Notes under the pieces: model-generated | What the model was told of the DNA's origin: nothing | The model's database searches: none | What the model saw: only the letters and a program-made list of their open reading frames with translations | From: Oxalobacteraceae bacterium | Lineage (GTDB): Bacteria; Pseudomonadota; Gammaproteobacteria; Burkholderiales; Burkholderiaceae_D | Direction: 5' to 3' | DNA: 10,696 bases | Assembly: GCA_947487325.1 (NCBI GenBank) | Contig: CANKWG010000063.1 | Span: 1-10,696, forward strand | Part shown: piece by piece, positions 1 to 6,103 of the stretch | Position numbering within the stretch: the first letter of the stretch is position 1 | Layout of the letters: each line of letters starts with the position of its first letter | Translations under genes and position numbers: made by a program

Positions 1-856
1 CAAAATCGCCTACGAAACCATCCATCCCATTCTAGACAATGGGGGTCTGGTGCTGCTCTCGCCGCTGGGCTTCTCGCCAACCGGCGAAGTTTTCAATCTG
101 GCCATGGAAGACGTAGCTGTGGCAGCTGCCATATCGCTGCGTGCCGACAAACTGATCTTCATCACTGAAACGCCCATGATGACGGATGCGGGCGGTACCG
201 CGATTCATGAAGTCTCGGTCCATCAGGCGCAGGCCGTTATTGAATCCGCTTGCTTGCCCGCGGATGCTGCCTACTATTTTTCCAATGCAATCCGCGCTTG
301 TCAGTCCGGTGTGCCGCGCTCCCACATTGTGCCGTTCTCTACCGATGGCTCGGTCTTGCTCGAAATTTTTACGCACGATGGCGTAGGCACGATGGTGTCA
401 GCGCAGAATCTGGAAAGCTTGCGCGAAGCCAGCATTGAAGATGTCGGCAGCATTCTTCGTCTGATCGAACCTCTGGAAGCAGATGGCACCCTAGTGAAAC
501 GCGGTCGCGAATTGATCGAACGCGAGGTGGACTATTTCTCTGTCATTGAGCATGACGGTGTGATTTTCGGTTGCGCAGCACTCTATCCCTTCCCTGCAGA
601 GAAAATGGCCGAGATGGCCTGCCTGACGGTGAGTCCTGATTCACAAGCGCAAGGTGATGGCGAACGTTTGCTCAAGCATCTGGAAAATCGCGCGCGCGCC
701 GCCGGCTTCAAAAAACTATTTGTACTCACGACCCGCGCCGCCCACTGGTTTCTTAAGCGCGGATTCACCAACGCCAGCCTAGATGACTTACCCAAGGACC
801 GGCAAAACATGTACAACTGGCAGCGCAAGTCGCTCGTACTAATTAAAAATCTTTGA
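1..856 (+). CDS. argA: N-acetylglutamate synthase, 3' part (5' end outside window)
   Basis: Transfers an acetyl group from acetyl-CoA to glutamate, the first step of arginine synthesis in the cytoplasm. The reading frame is open from base 2, giving 284 visible residues; E. coli ArgA is about 443, so roughly the first 150 are missing. The GTG at 50 is internal, because the frame continues upstream with typical family sequence. The first ~120 visible residues are the end of the amino-acid-kinase-like domain (GLVLLSPLGFSPTGEVFNL, then SGVPRSHIVPF and DGVGT). The rest is a GNAT acetyltransferase domain with CAALYPFP, the acetyl-CoA loop QAQGDG (Q-x-x-G-x-G), KLFVLTTRAAHWF and the tail YNWQRKSLVL. 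In classical ArgA the kinase-like domain binds arginine for feedback inhibition; that is family knowledge. The stop lies 13 nt before yggX, suggesting cotranscription. Confidence 0.95.
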   Translation, partial: KIAYETIHPILDNGGLVLLSPLGFSPTGEVFNLAMEDVAVAAAISLRADKLIFITETPMMTDAGGTAIHEVSVHQAQAVIESACLPADAAYYFSNAIRACQSGVPRSHIVPFSTDGSVLLEIFTHDGVGTMVSAQNLESLREASIEDVGSILRLIEPLEADGTLVKRGRELIEREVDYFSVIEHDGVIFGCAALYPFPAEKMAEMACLTVSPDSQAQGDGERLLKHLENRARAAGFKKLFVLTTRAAHWFLKRGFTNASLDDLPKDRQNMYNWQRKSLVLIKNL

Positions 857-869
857 ACTGGAGATATCA

Positions 870-1142
870 ATGACTCGGATGGTCCACTGCATCAAGCTCG
901 GCAAAGAAGCCGAAGGACTGGATTTCCCCCCCTATCCCGGCGATCTGGGCAAAAAAATCTGGGAAGGCGTCTCCAAAGAAGCTTGGGGTGCCTGGCTCAA
1001 GCACCAGACCATGTTGGTCAATGAAAACCGCCTGAATCTGGCAGACGTGCGCGCGCGAAAATATCTGGCGACGCAAATGGAGAAGCATTTCTTCGGCGAA
1101 GGTGCCGATGCGGCACAGGGGTATGTGCCGCCCTCGGAATGA
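870..1142 (+). CDS. yggX: Probable Fe(2+)-trafficking / oxidative damage protection protein YggX
   Basis: A 90-residue cytoplasmic protein of the YggX family, which helps protect iron-sulfur clusters from oxidative damage and has been linked to iron handling. The match is end to end: the conserved cysteine at residue 7 (MTRMVHC), then EAEGLDFPPYPG, ISKEAW-like VSKEAWGAWLKHQTMLVNE, LNLADVRARKYL and the tail GYVPP. Length is normal for the family. The start at 870 is supported by a GGAG at 860-863, six bases upstream, and it puts the cysteine at its usual position. A second in-frame ATG three codons on is less likely. The gene follows argA by 13 nt and ends before a strong terminator at 1181-1208, so it is probably the last gene of an argA transcript. 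Confidence 0.96.
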   Translation: MTRMVHCIKLGKEAEGLDFPPYPGDLGKKIWEGVSKEAWGAWLKHQTMLVNENRLNLADVRARKYLATQMEKHFFGEGADAAQGYVPPSE

Positions 1143-1175
1143 ATTTAATGGTGTACTGACGCCGAGAATCTCTTT

Positions 1176-1208
1176 CAAAAAGCCCGCAGAGTTGCGGGCT
1201 TTTTTTTA
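1176..1208 (+). terminator. Intrinsic terminator after yggX, possibly bidirectional
   Basis: A perfect 8-bp stem, AGCCCGCA (1181-1188) with TGCGGGCT (1193-1200) around a four-base loop GAGT, is followed by an uninterrupted T run (1200-1207). This is a textbook rho-independent terminator for the argA-yggX transcript. On the other strand the same stem is followed by TTTTG, so it may also stop transcripts coming from rpiA, though with a weaker U tract. Confidence 0.92.
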
Positions 1209-1212
1209 AATT

Positions 1213-1236
1213 ACTAACTGAGGCTGGGCAGTTAGT
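1213..1236. repeat. 8-bp inverted repeat beside the terminator
   Basis: ACTAACTG (1213-1220) and CAGTTAGT (1229-1236) are perfect inverted arms around an eight-base loop. It lies between the yggX terminator and the end of rpiA. Read from the rpiA side, it forms a hairpin about 45 nt after the rpiA stop but has no adjacent T run, so it is not a classical terminator by itself. It may stabilise or help end the rpiA mRNA; that is inference. Confidence 0.5.
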
Positions 1237-1280
1237 CATCATGAGAATTGACAAAACTAGTGGTTGATAACGCCACACTC

Positions 1281-1952
1281 TCAAAACTCAAGTCGCCTCA
1301 CACCCGTGCTCGTACCGAGCAGACAAACCGATGCACCACGGATAGCAAACAAACCGACGCTAACCACACCGGGAATGTCATTGATCTTGCTTTCCATGGC
1401 GGCGGGCTCCGTGATCCGCATACCACTCGCATCAATGATGTGACAGGCATTGTCAGTCATGTAGGGTTGTCCATCCTTCATCCGCAGTACGGGCATGGCA
1501 CCCATCGCTGAAAGATATTTGCTGACTGACTGCACAGCCATCGGAATGACCTCGACCGGGAGTGGAAACGTACCCAGTACATCAACCAGCTTGGAACCAT
1601 CAGCGATACATACAAATCTGTCGGCAACCGAGGCGACGATCTTTTCGCGGGTCAAGGCACCACCACCGCCTTTAATCATCGCGCCCTGATGATTGATTTC
1701 ATCTGCACCATCGATGTAGACGGGCATAGCGTCGATGTCATTAAGATCAAACACGGTGATACCGTGCGATCTCAGCCGAGTTGCGGTAGCTTCCGATGAG
1801 GCAACCGCCCCCTTGATACGATCGCGAATCTTACCCAGCTCATCAATAAAAAAATTAGCGGTCGAGCCGGTTCCTACGCCGATGATTCTACCTTCCACCA
1901 CATAGTCGAGCGCGGCACGTGCTACCGCTTGTTTGAGTTCATCTTGCGTCAT
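1281..1952 (-). CDS. rpiA: Ribose-5-phosphate isomerase A
   Basis: Interconverts ribose-5-phosphate and ribulose-5-phosphate in the non-oxidative pentose phosphate pathway. The protein is 223 residues from the chosen start (E. coli: 219). Family motifs are all present: VGTGSTANFFI, SSEATATRL, YIDGADEIN, IKGGGGALTREKI, ADGSKLVD and FPLPVEVIPM. With this start the residues corresponding to E. coli Asp81, Asp84, Lys94 and Glu103 fall at exactly those numbers. An in-frame ATG also exists at 1958, but GGAG at 1961-1964 is only 2 nt from it and 8 nt from the ATG at 1952. The protein then begins MTQDELK, as in E. coli. It lies downstream of the LuxR-type gene on the same strand, with 96 nt between them that hold a perfect dyad. 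Confidence 0.97.
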   Translation of the reverse strand: MTQDELKQAVARAALDYVVEGRIIGVGTGSTANFFIDELGKIRDRIKGAVASSEATATRLRSHGITVFDLNDIDAMPVYIDGADEINHQGAMIKGGGGALTREKIVASVADRFVCIADGSKLVDVLGTFPLPVEVIPMAVQSVSKYLSAMGAMPVLRMKDGQPYMTDNACHIIDASGMRITEPAAMESKINDIPGVVSVGLFAIRGASVCLLGTSTGVRRLEF

Positions 1953-1960
1953 TAACATCG

Positions 1961-1964
1961 CTCC
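1961..1964 (-). promoter_or_regulatory. Ribosome binding site deciding the rpiA start
   Basis: GGAG on the minus strand, 8 nt from the ATG at 1952 and only 2 nt from the ATG at 1958. The spacing favours the downstream ATG, in agreement with the E. coli protein's N-terminus. Confidence 0.7.
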
Positions 1965-1975
1965 GGTATTCGAAG

Positions 1976-1990
1976 CCGATATTTTATCGG
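1976..1990. promoter_or_regulatory. Perfect dyad upstream of rpiA (possible operator)
   Basis: CCGATA-TTT-TATCGG is a perfect 6-bp inverted repeat with a three-base spacer, lying 23 bp upstream of the rpiA start codon. On the rpiA strand its centre contains TAAAAT, which resembles a -10 hexamer, but no convincing -35 was found 16-18 bp upstream. It could be an operator overlapping the promoter or a small 5'-UTR hairpin. It lacks a T run, so it is unlikely to be a terminator for the upstream regulator gene. Confidence 0.35.
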
Positions 1991-2048
1991 ATGCACCAGT
2001 ACTACCGGCTGAATTCTAATGACGACACGCTAGCCGCACATCGTAAAC

Positions 2049-3065
2049 TCAGGCCGGCGCTGCATTCGCAATCAGATACTGCGCCAGCGAGGCCTTGTCA
2101 TGTAAATTTAGCTTACGATACAAATGGGCGAGCTGATTGCGCACGGTATGATGCGATACACCTAACTCTCGTGCAATCTGCTTGTGACTCATACCCGAGG
2201 CAAAGCGCCGCGCCACAACAAACTCACGCGGCGTCAGGATTTCCATCGCATTCACTGGACGGATACGGCATAAGTGGCCGCCCTGTTGTCTGACCAGCGT
2301 GATTTCTATTTGCGTGCCGCGATAAGTTTTGCCGGTCAACAAAAGCTCCATTACCTCGACCGGTATGGCATCGGGCTCCAGTTCGGGCCACTCCCGCTCC
2401 AGCAAACTGAAGAAACGTGGATCGGCGATTTCCACCATCCCTTCCGCACTGATCAGACCCGAGGCCATGCCACGGTCATTAGTGCTTTTGCCCGTATTGC
2501 GCTCGATAGCGCGTGCCTGATTGATCACCAGCGCGTGCGACAAATGCGTCCACAAACCATGAAGGCAGGCAGCGTCACTTTCGGCAAAACGTACATCTTG
2601 CTTGCGATACAAAACAATCCAACGAGCCGGGCTCACCTTTTCCGGGTCATCCCCGTGGACGATGAGATGACAAAGTCCCAGTTCTTCGGCCATGGTTCGC
2701 ACGCCACTCAATTCTCGTCCTTTCGGTTTGCCACGTTTGCCATGCCGGCTCTTGCGGTACAGTTCCCGGATCCCGCCCCGCGATGGCGCCATGGGCGCGT
2801 TGCGAAATCCCTTGGCGACCGGATCATCGCGAAGCGATGCTTGCCCTAGCGCAGCCTGTGGCTCGATGACAGCAGGCGGAGAGTTGTCCGCCGTCAACAA
2901 GCTCTTGGCAGCTGTTTTGCGCGCGTCCCCGCCGGTGCCGAAGATCGCGCCATCAAAACGTATCCATGTCTGTAATAAACCAATCGCCTGATTGAGAAAT
3001 TGATCGGGCGCCGCGTACTCCGCGAGGGCGTACAAGTCTCTGACGGTGCTTGAAAATGCTTGCAA
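2049..3065 (-). CDS. LuxR-family transcriptional regulator
   Basis: A 338-residue DNA-binding regulator. Residues about 275-335 form a LuxR/FixJ-type winged helix-turn-helix: ILTPREFVVARRF, then SHKQIARELGVSHHTVRNQL and LYRKLNLHDKASLAQYL. The preceding ~270 residues show no receiver domain and no clear acyl-homoserine-lactone-binding motif. They could hold a divergent GAF/PAS-like sensor, but that is a guess. Residues 104-117 are strikingly basic (RKSRHGKRGKPKGR) and probably form an exposed loop. The start is a TTG at 3065, supported by a full AGGAGG five bases upstream and by an in-frame stop codon (3075-3077) overlapping that site. The ligand and targets are unknown. It lies upstream of rpiA on the same strand and is transcribed away from pgi, so both are reasonable candidate targets. 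Confidence 0.9.
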   Translation of the reverse strand: MQAFSSTVRDLYALAEYAAPDQFLNQAIGLLQTWIRFDGAIFGTGGDARKTAAKSLLTADNSPPAVIEPQAALGQASLRDDPVAKGFRNAPMAPSRGGIRELYRKSRHGKRGKPKGRELSGVRTMAEELGLCHLIVHGDDPEKVSPARWIVLYRKQDVRFAESDAACLHGLWTHLSHALVINQARAIERNTGKSTNDRGMASGLISAEGMVEIADPRFFSLLEREWPELEPDAIPVEVMELLLTGKTYRGTQIEITLVRQQGGHLCRIRPVNAMEILTPREFVVARRFASGMSHKQIARELGVSHHTVRNQLAHLYRKLNLHDKASLAQYLIANAAPA

Positions 3066-3070
3066 GAGAA

Positions 3071-3076
3071 CCTCCT
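3071..3076 (-). promoter_or_regulatory. Strong ribosome binding site for a TTG start
   Basis: AGGAGG on the minus strand, five bases before the TTG at 3065. It fixes the start of the LuxR-type gene despite the non-ATG codon; the in-frame TAG at 3075-3077 excludes any earlier start. Confidence 0.85.
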
Positions 3077-3157
3077 ACGTGTCCGTTGTTGTGGGGATTT
3101 TTGTTCGGATAGCGCACGACATTACTAAAGAGACAACTTATTTTATTTAATTTGCAA

Positions 3158-3176
3158 CAAAAAAGCTGCATTTTTG
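3158..3176. promoter_or_regulatory. 19-bp dyad, possible regulator binding site
   Basis: CAAAAAAGCTGCATTTTTG has outer arms CAAAAA/TTTTTG that pair perfectly, with a G-C pair flanking the CTG centre and one mismatch (A/A). It sits in the AT-rich divergent region about 90 bp upstream of the LuxR-type gene start. Its size and position would suit an operator for a dimeric regulator, possibly the neighbouring LuxR-type protein, but A/T tracts pair easily by chance. Confidence 0.3.
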
Positions 3177-3285
3177 AATAAAAATGTTGTTAATCGAACA
3201 TCTGAGGGGATTTTCCTGGAGGGAACTGCAGCGCATTACGAGGCGTCAAGACGGCGCAGCTTCAAAAATTATGAAATAGGCTTAC

Positions 3286-3308
3286 CCGCCCCGGGCTACT
3301 TGGGGCGG
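3286..3308 (+). promoter_or_regulatory. GC-rich hairpin upstream of pgi
   Basis: CCGCCCC (3286-3292) and GGGGCGG (3302-3308) pair perfectly around a nine-base loop, about 97 nt before the pgi start. There is no T run after it, so it is not an intrinsic terminator. If transcription starts upstream it would be a stable leader structure; TATGAT at 3318-3323 just downstream could instead belong to a promoter. The role is unknown. Confidence 0.35.
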
Positions 3309-3404
3309 TGGTGCAGGTATGATCTCGACGAACGCGCGAGTGCGCCCTTTATCCGTTGTATTGGCCTTGCTTGACCAACACTCCCGACCCCGAAAGATCG
3401 TCAC

Positions 3405-5075
3405 GTGAAGTCCACACTCACTCGCACGCTTCCAGAGAGCAGCTCACCCGCCTTGTCAGCGCTGACCCAGCATGCGGCTGAGGCTCGCTCATGGGCTTTG
3501 GGGGATTTGTTCAAACAAGATGCCCAGCGTGCTCAGGTGTTTTCGATTGAAGCCGCAGGACTATTGCTTGATTTTTCAAAAAATCATCTGCGTAACGACT
3601 CCCTGAATCTGCTCGCAGATTTTGCGAGGGAGCGCGGGGTTGAAACCCTGCGGGATGCCATGCTGGCTGGCGAGCGAATCAACACCACCGAACACCGTGC
3701 CGCCCTGCATACGTGCTTGCGGCAACCACCGAACACCAGTTTTCTCTTCGATGGCCACGACATCACTGCCGACATTCAGGCGGTGCTGTCGCGCATGTCT
3801 TCCTTCGCAGAAAAAATCCGCGATGGCAGCTGGAAGGGCTACACGGGTCAGCGCATCACGGATATCGTCAACATCGGGATCGGTGGTTCGGATCTGGGAC
3901 CCGCAATGACCTGCGCTGCACTGCGCACTTATGCACACCCCGATCTGCGCTTACATTTTCTGTCCAATGTCGATGGGCATGCCGCTGATGCCCTTCTGTC
4001 GGCACTGAATCCGCAGACCACGCTGTTCATCGTCGCCTCCAAAACATTCACCACCATGGAGACCATGCACAACGCTGCGGCCGCGCGCACCTGGCTGCTG
4101 CAACACGCACAACCCGCTGATCTGGCTAAGCATTTCGTTGCCGTCTCCACCAATACAAACGCCGTCCGCGAATTTGGTATTGATCCAGTCAACATGTTCC
4201 CCTTCTGGGACTGGGTCGGCGGGCGCTACTCCATCTGGTCGGCGATCGGTCTGCCGCTGCTGATTTCGATCGGTATCAAGGCCTTCAGAGAATTTCTAGC
4301 CGGCGCACAGCGCATGGATGAACATTTCCGTACAGCCCCGCTGGGTTCCAATATGCCGGTGGTATTGGCGCTCACAGGCTTTTGGTATCGCCAGTTTTTT
4401 GGCACCACCTCGCAACTTATCGCACCCTATCATGAAGACCTGCACCTCTTTCCTGCCTACCTGCAGCAACTGGAAATGGAAAGTAACGGCAAGCAGGTCA
4501 CCCGCGATGGAAAACCGGTTGCTATGCTAACGGCACCGGTGACATGGGGAAGCGTGGGGACTAATGGACAGCATGCTTATTTTCAGTTGCTGCATCAGGG
4601 TACGGATTTGATCCCAGTCGATTTCATCATCGCGCTGAAACCTGCACATCCCTATAAAGATCAACACAAGGCGCTGCTCGCAAATGCAGTGGCACAGGCA
4701 GAAGCCCTGATGTGCGGCAGCGGCAGGGTTAGCAGTAGCAGTAGCAGTAGCAGTAGCAGTAGCAGTAGCAGTAATGGTAGCGATGCCACGCTGCCACCAC
4801 ATCGGGTTTTTGCAGGCAATCGCCCAAGCAATATGCTGGTATTACCAGCGCTGGACCCAGCCGCATTGGGCGCGCTAATTGCGCTATACGAACATAAAAC
4901 TTTTGTGCAAGGCGTACTGTGGAATATCAACAGTTTTGACCAATGGGGTGTTGAGTTGGGCAAGACCCTCGCCCACCGAATTCTTGATGAATTCAATGAC
5001 GCCGCACCCATTACAAGCCATGACAGCTCGACCGCAAATCTGATCAAGCGCGTCCAGAACGCACTCAAGTCATAA
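3405..5075 (+). CDS. pgi: Glucose-6-phosphate isomerase with a poly-serine insert
   Basis: Interconverts glucose-6-phosphate and fructose-6-phosphate in glycolysis and gluconeogenesis. The 556-residue protein (E. coli: 549) has the whole family pattern: WKGYTG (143-148), VNIGIGGSDLGP (155-166), SNVDG, VASKTFTT (210-217), FWDWVGGRYSIWSAIGL (267-283), MESNGK (358-363), GTNGQHA (385-391), FEGNRP-like FAGNRPSN (469-476) and QWGVELGK (513-520). The catalytic residues known from E. coli correspond to Glu359, His390 and Lys520. Start: GTG at 3405, the only in-frame start after the stop at 3372; the ribosome binding site is weak. Residues 443-456 are 14 consecutive serines, lying in the region where E. 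coli has a longer surface segment before VFEGNRP; all catalytic motifs are intact on both sides. tal follows after 61 nt without a visible terminator. Confidence 0.97.
   Translation: MKSTLTRTLPESSSPALSALTQHAAEARSWALGDLFKQDAQRAQVFSIEAAGLLLDFSKNHLRNDSLNLLADFARERGVETLRDAMLAGERINTTEHRAALHTCLRQPPNTSFLFDGHDITADIQAVLSRMSSFAEKIRDGSWKGYTGQRITDIVNIGIGGSDLGPAMTCAALRTYAHPDLRLHFLSNVDGHAADALLSALNPQTTLFIVASKTFTTMETMHNAAAARTWLLQHAQPADLAKHFVAVSTNTNAVREFGIDPVNMFPFWDWVGGRYSIWSAIGLPLLISIGIKAFREFLAGAQRMDEHFRTAPLGSNMPVVLALTGFWYRQFFGTTSQLIAPYHEDLHLFPAYLQQLEMESNGKQVTRDGKPVAMLTAPVTWGSVGTNGQHAYFQLLHQGTDLIPVDFIIALKPAHPYKDQHKALLANAVAQAEALMCGSGRVSSSSSSSSSSSSSSNGSDATLPPHRVFAGNRPSNMLVLPALDPAALGALIALYEHKTFVQGVLWNINSFDQWGVELGKTLAHRILDEFNDAAPITSHDSSTANLIKRVQNALKS
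4731..4772 (+). repeat. Hexanucleotide tandem repeat, (AGCAGT)x7, within pgi
   Basis: Seven perfect copies of AGCAGT with no interruption. Each unit is read in frame as AGC AGT, giving 14 serines. Because the unit is six bases, slippage would add or remove two serines without shifting the frame. The repeat is preceded by GGGTT and followed by AATGGTAGC. Confidence 0.97.
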
Positions 5076-5136
5076 TCTGCCCGCGAACTTCAACCCAATC
5101 TCTTCCTATTTTTTGCATCAATACACACTGACCGCC

Positions 5137-6072
5137 ATGAACCAGCTCGAGCAGTTAAAGCAATACACCACTGTCGTTGCCGATACCGGTGATTTTCAAT
5201 CCATCGAGGCCTTTACACCACGTGATGCAACCACCAACCCCTCGCTGATACTCAAGGCAGTACAAAAGCCCGCTTATCAGCCGCTGCTGGCCGAGACCCT
5301 TCAAAAGCACAAGGGCAAATCTACCGACGAGATAGTGGATCATCTTCTGATCGCCTTCGGATTAAAAATTCTGGCGCTGATACCGGGACGCGTGTCCACC
5401 GAAACCGATGCCCGACTGTCCTTTAATACCGAAGCCACGATTGCCAAAGGCCGCCACCTGATCGCGCTGTATGAGGCTGCCGGCATCTCGCGCGAGCGCG
5501 TACTGATTAAGATCGCCTCGACCTGGGAAGGTATACGCGCGGCGCAAGTACTGGAAAAAGAAGGCATTCACTGCAACATGACGCTGCTGTTTTCACTGCC
5601 ACAGGCGGTGGCTGCTGCTGATGCGGGCGCCAAACTGATTTCGCCGTTTGTCGGTCGAATTTATGACTGGTATAAAAAATCGACGGGAGAGAATTACACC
5701 GGCGACAATGACCCCGGTGTGCAATCGGTGGCCAACATCTATGCGTATTACAAAAAGTTCGGCTATGCGACCGAAATCATGGGTGCGAGCTTTCGCAACA
5801 CCGGGCAAATCCTTGCGCTGACCGGTTGTGATTTACTGACGATCAGTCCGGAATTGTTGCAGCAACTGGCCGATACTGATGCGCCGGTGGAACGTCGGCT
5901 CTCCCCTGACAAAGCGACCCAATCGGATATCAAGCGGCTGAGTTTTGATGAGAAAGGTTTTCGCTTTGCGCTGAATGACGATGCGATGGCGACAGAAAAA
6001 CTAGCCGAGGGTATTCGGCTGTTTTGTGCGGATGCGGCCAAACTCGATCATCTGATTCAGACTGCCGCGTGA
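5137..6072 (+). CDS. tal: Transaldolase
   Basis: Moves a three-carbon dihydroxyacetone unit between sugar phosphates, linking the pentose phosphate pathway to glycolysis. The protein has 311 residues from the ATG at 5137 (E. coli TalB: 317), which aligns directly with family N-termini (LKQYTTVVADTGD). A longer frame opens with TTG at 5113 but adds eight residues without homology. Neither start has a good ribosome binding site. Motifs: DATTNPSLIL, PGRVSTETDARLS, the Schiff-base lysine in LIKIASTWEGI (Lys125), CNMTLLFSL, SPFVGRIYDWYK, DPGV and MGASFRN. Asp16 and Glu89 match the other catalytic residues of E. coli (Asp17, Glu96). It is probably cotranscribed with pgi. It ends only 31 bp from the convergent unknown gene, with no obvious terminator between them. 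Confidence 0.96.
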   Translation: MNQLEQLKQYTTVVADTGDFQSIEAFTPRDATTNPSLILKAVQKPAYQPLLAETLQKHKGKSTDEIVDHLLIAFGLKILALIPGRVSTETDARLSFNTEATIAKGRHLIALYEAAGISRERVLIKIASTWEGIRAAQVLEKEGIHCNMTLLFSLPQAVAAADAGAKLISPFVGRIYDWYKKSTGENYTGDNDPGVQSVANIYAYYKKFGYATEIMGASFRNTGQILALTGCDLLTISPELLQQLADTDAPVERRLSPDKATQSDIKRLSFDEKGFRFALNDDAMATEKLAEGIRLFCADAAKLDHLIQTAA

Positions 6073-6103
6073 GCAGAACGCGCCAAACATCATCGCTGCT
6101 AGC

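Larger units (their letters stand above)
3077..3404. other. Divergent intergenic region between the LuxR-type gene and pgi
   Basis: This stretch holds no credible gene. The part at 3119-3190 is very AT-rich and is the likely site of promoters for one or both flanking genes, but no hexamer pair with good spacing could be assigned on either strand. TAAAAT at 3179-3184 and TATGAT at 3318-3323 resemble -10 elements on the plus strand, without matching -35 elements. A 19-bp near-perfect dyad (3158-3176) and a GC-rich hairpin (3286-3308) are listed separately. The open frame from 3174 to 3374 starts with TTG, has no ribosome binding site and resembles no family I know. Confidence 0.6.

Noticed and set aside
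1248..1253. Perfect TTGACA (-35-like) on the plus strand
   Set aside because: No -10-like sequence lies 16-18 bp downstream (CGCCAC at 17 bp), and the direction leads into the antisense of rpiA.
2274..2849. Long open frame (191 codons) on the plus strand
   Set aside because: It runs antisense to the LuxR-type gene, has no ribosome binding site and shows no family resemblance; the minus-strand frame carries a clear helix-turn-helix.
3174..3374. 66-codon frame between the regulator and pgi
   Set aside because: It starts with TTG without a ribosome binding site, its product looks like no known protein, and it covers a likely regulatory region.
4731..4772. Tandem repeat considered as a phase-variation switch
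   Set aside because: The unit is six bases, so gain or loss of units keeps the frame; an on/off switch is not expected, only a change of loop length.
4661..5068. Minus-strand frame with a poly-leucine run
   Set aside because: The run is only the reverse reading of the AGCAGT repeat in pgi; the pgi frame is the conserved one.
5113..5136. Upstream TTG start for transaldolase
   Set aside because: The eight extra residues have no match in the family and there is no ribosome binding site; the ATG at 5137 aligns with known N-termini.
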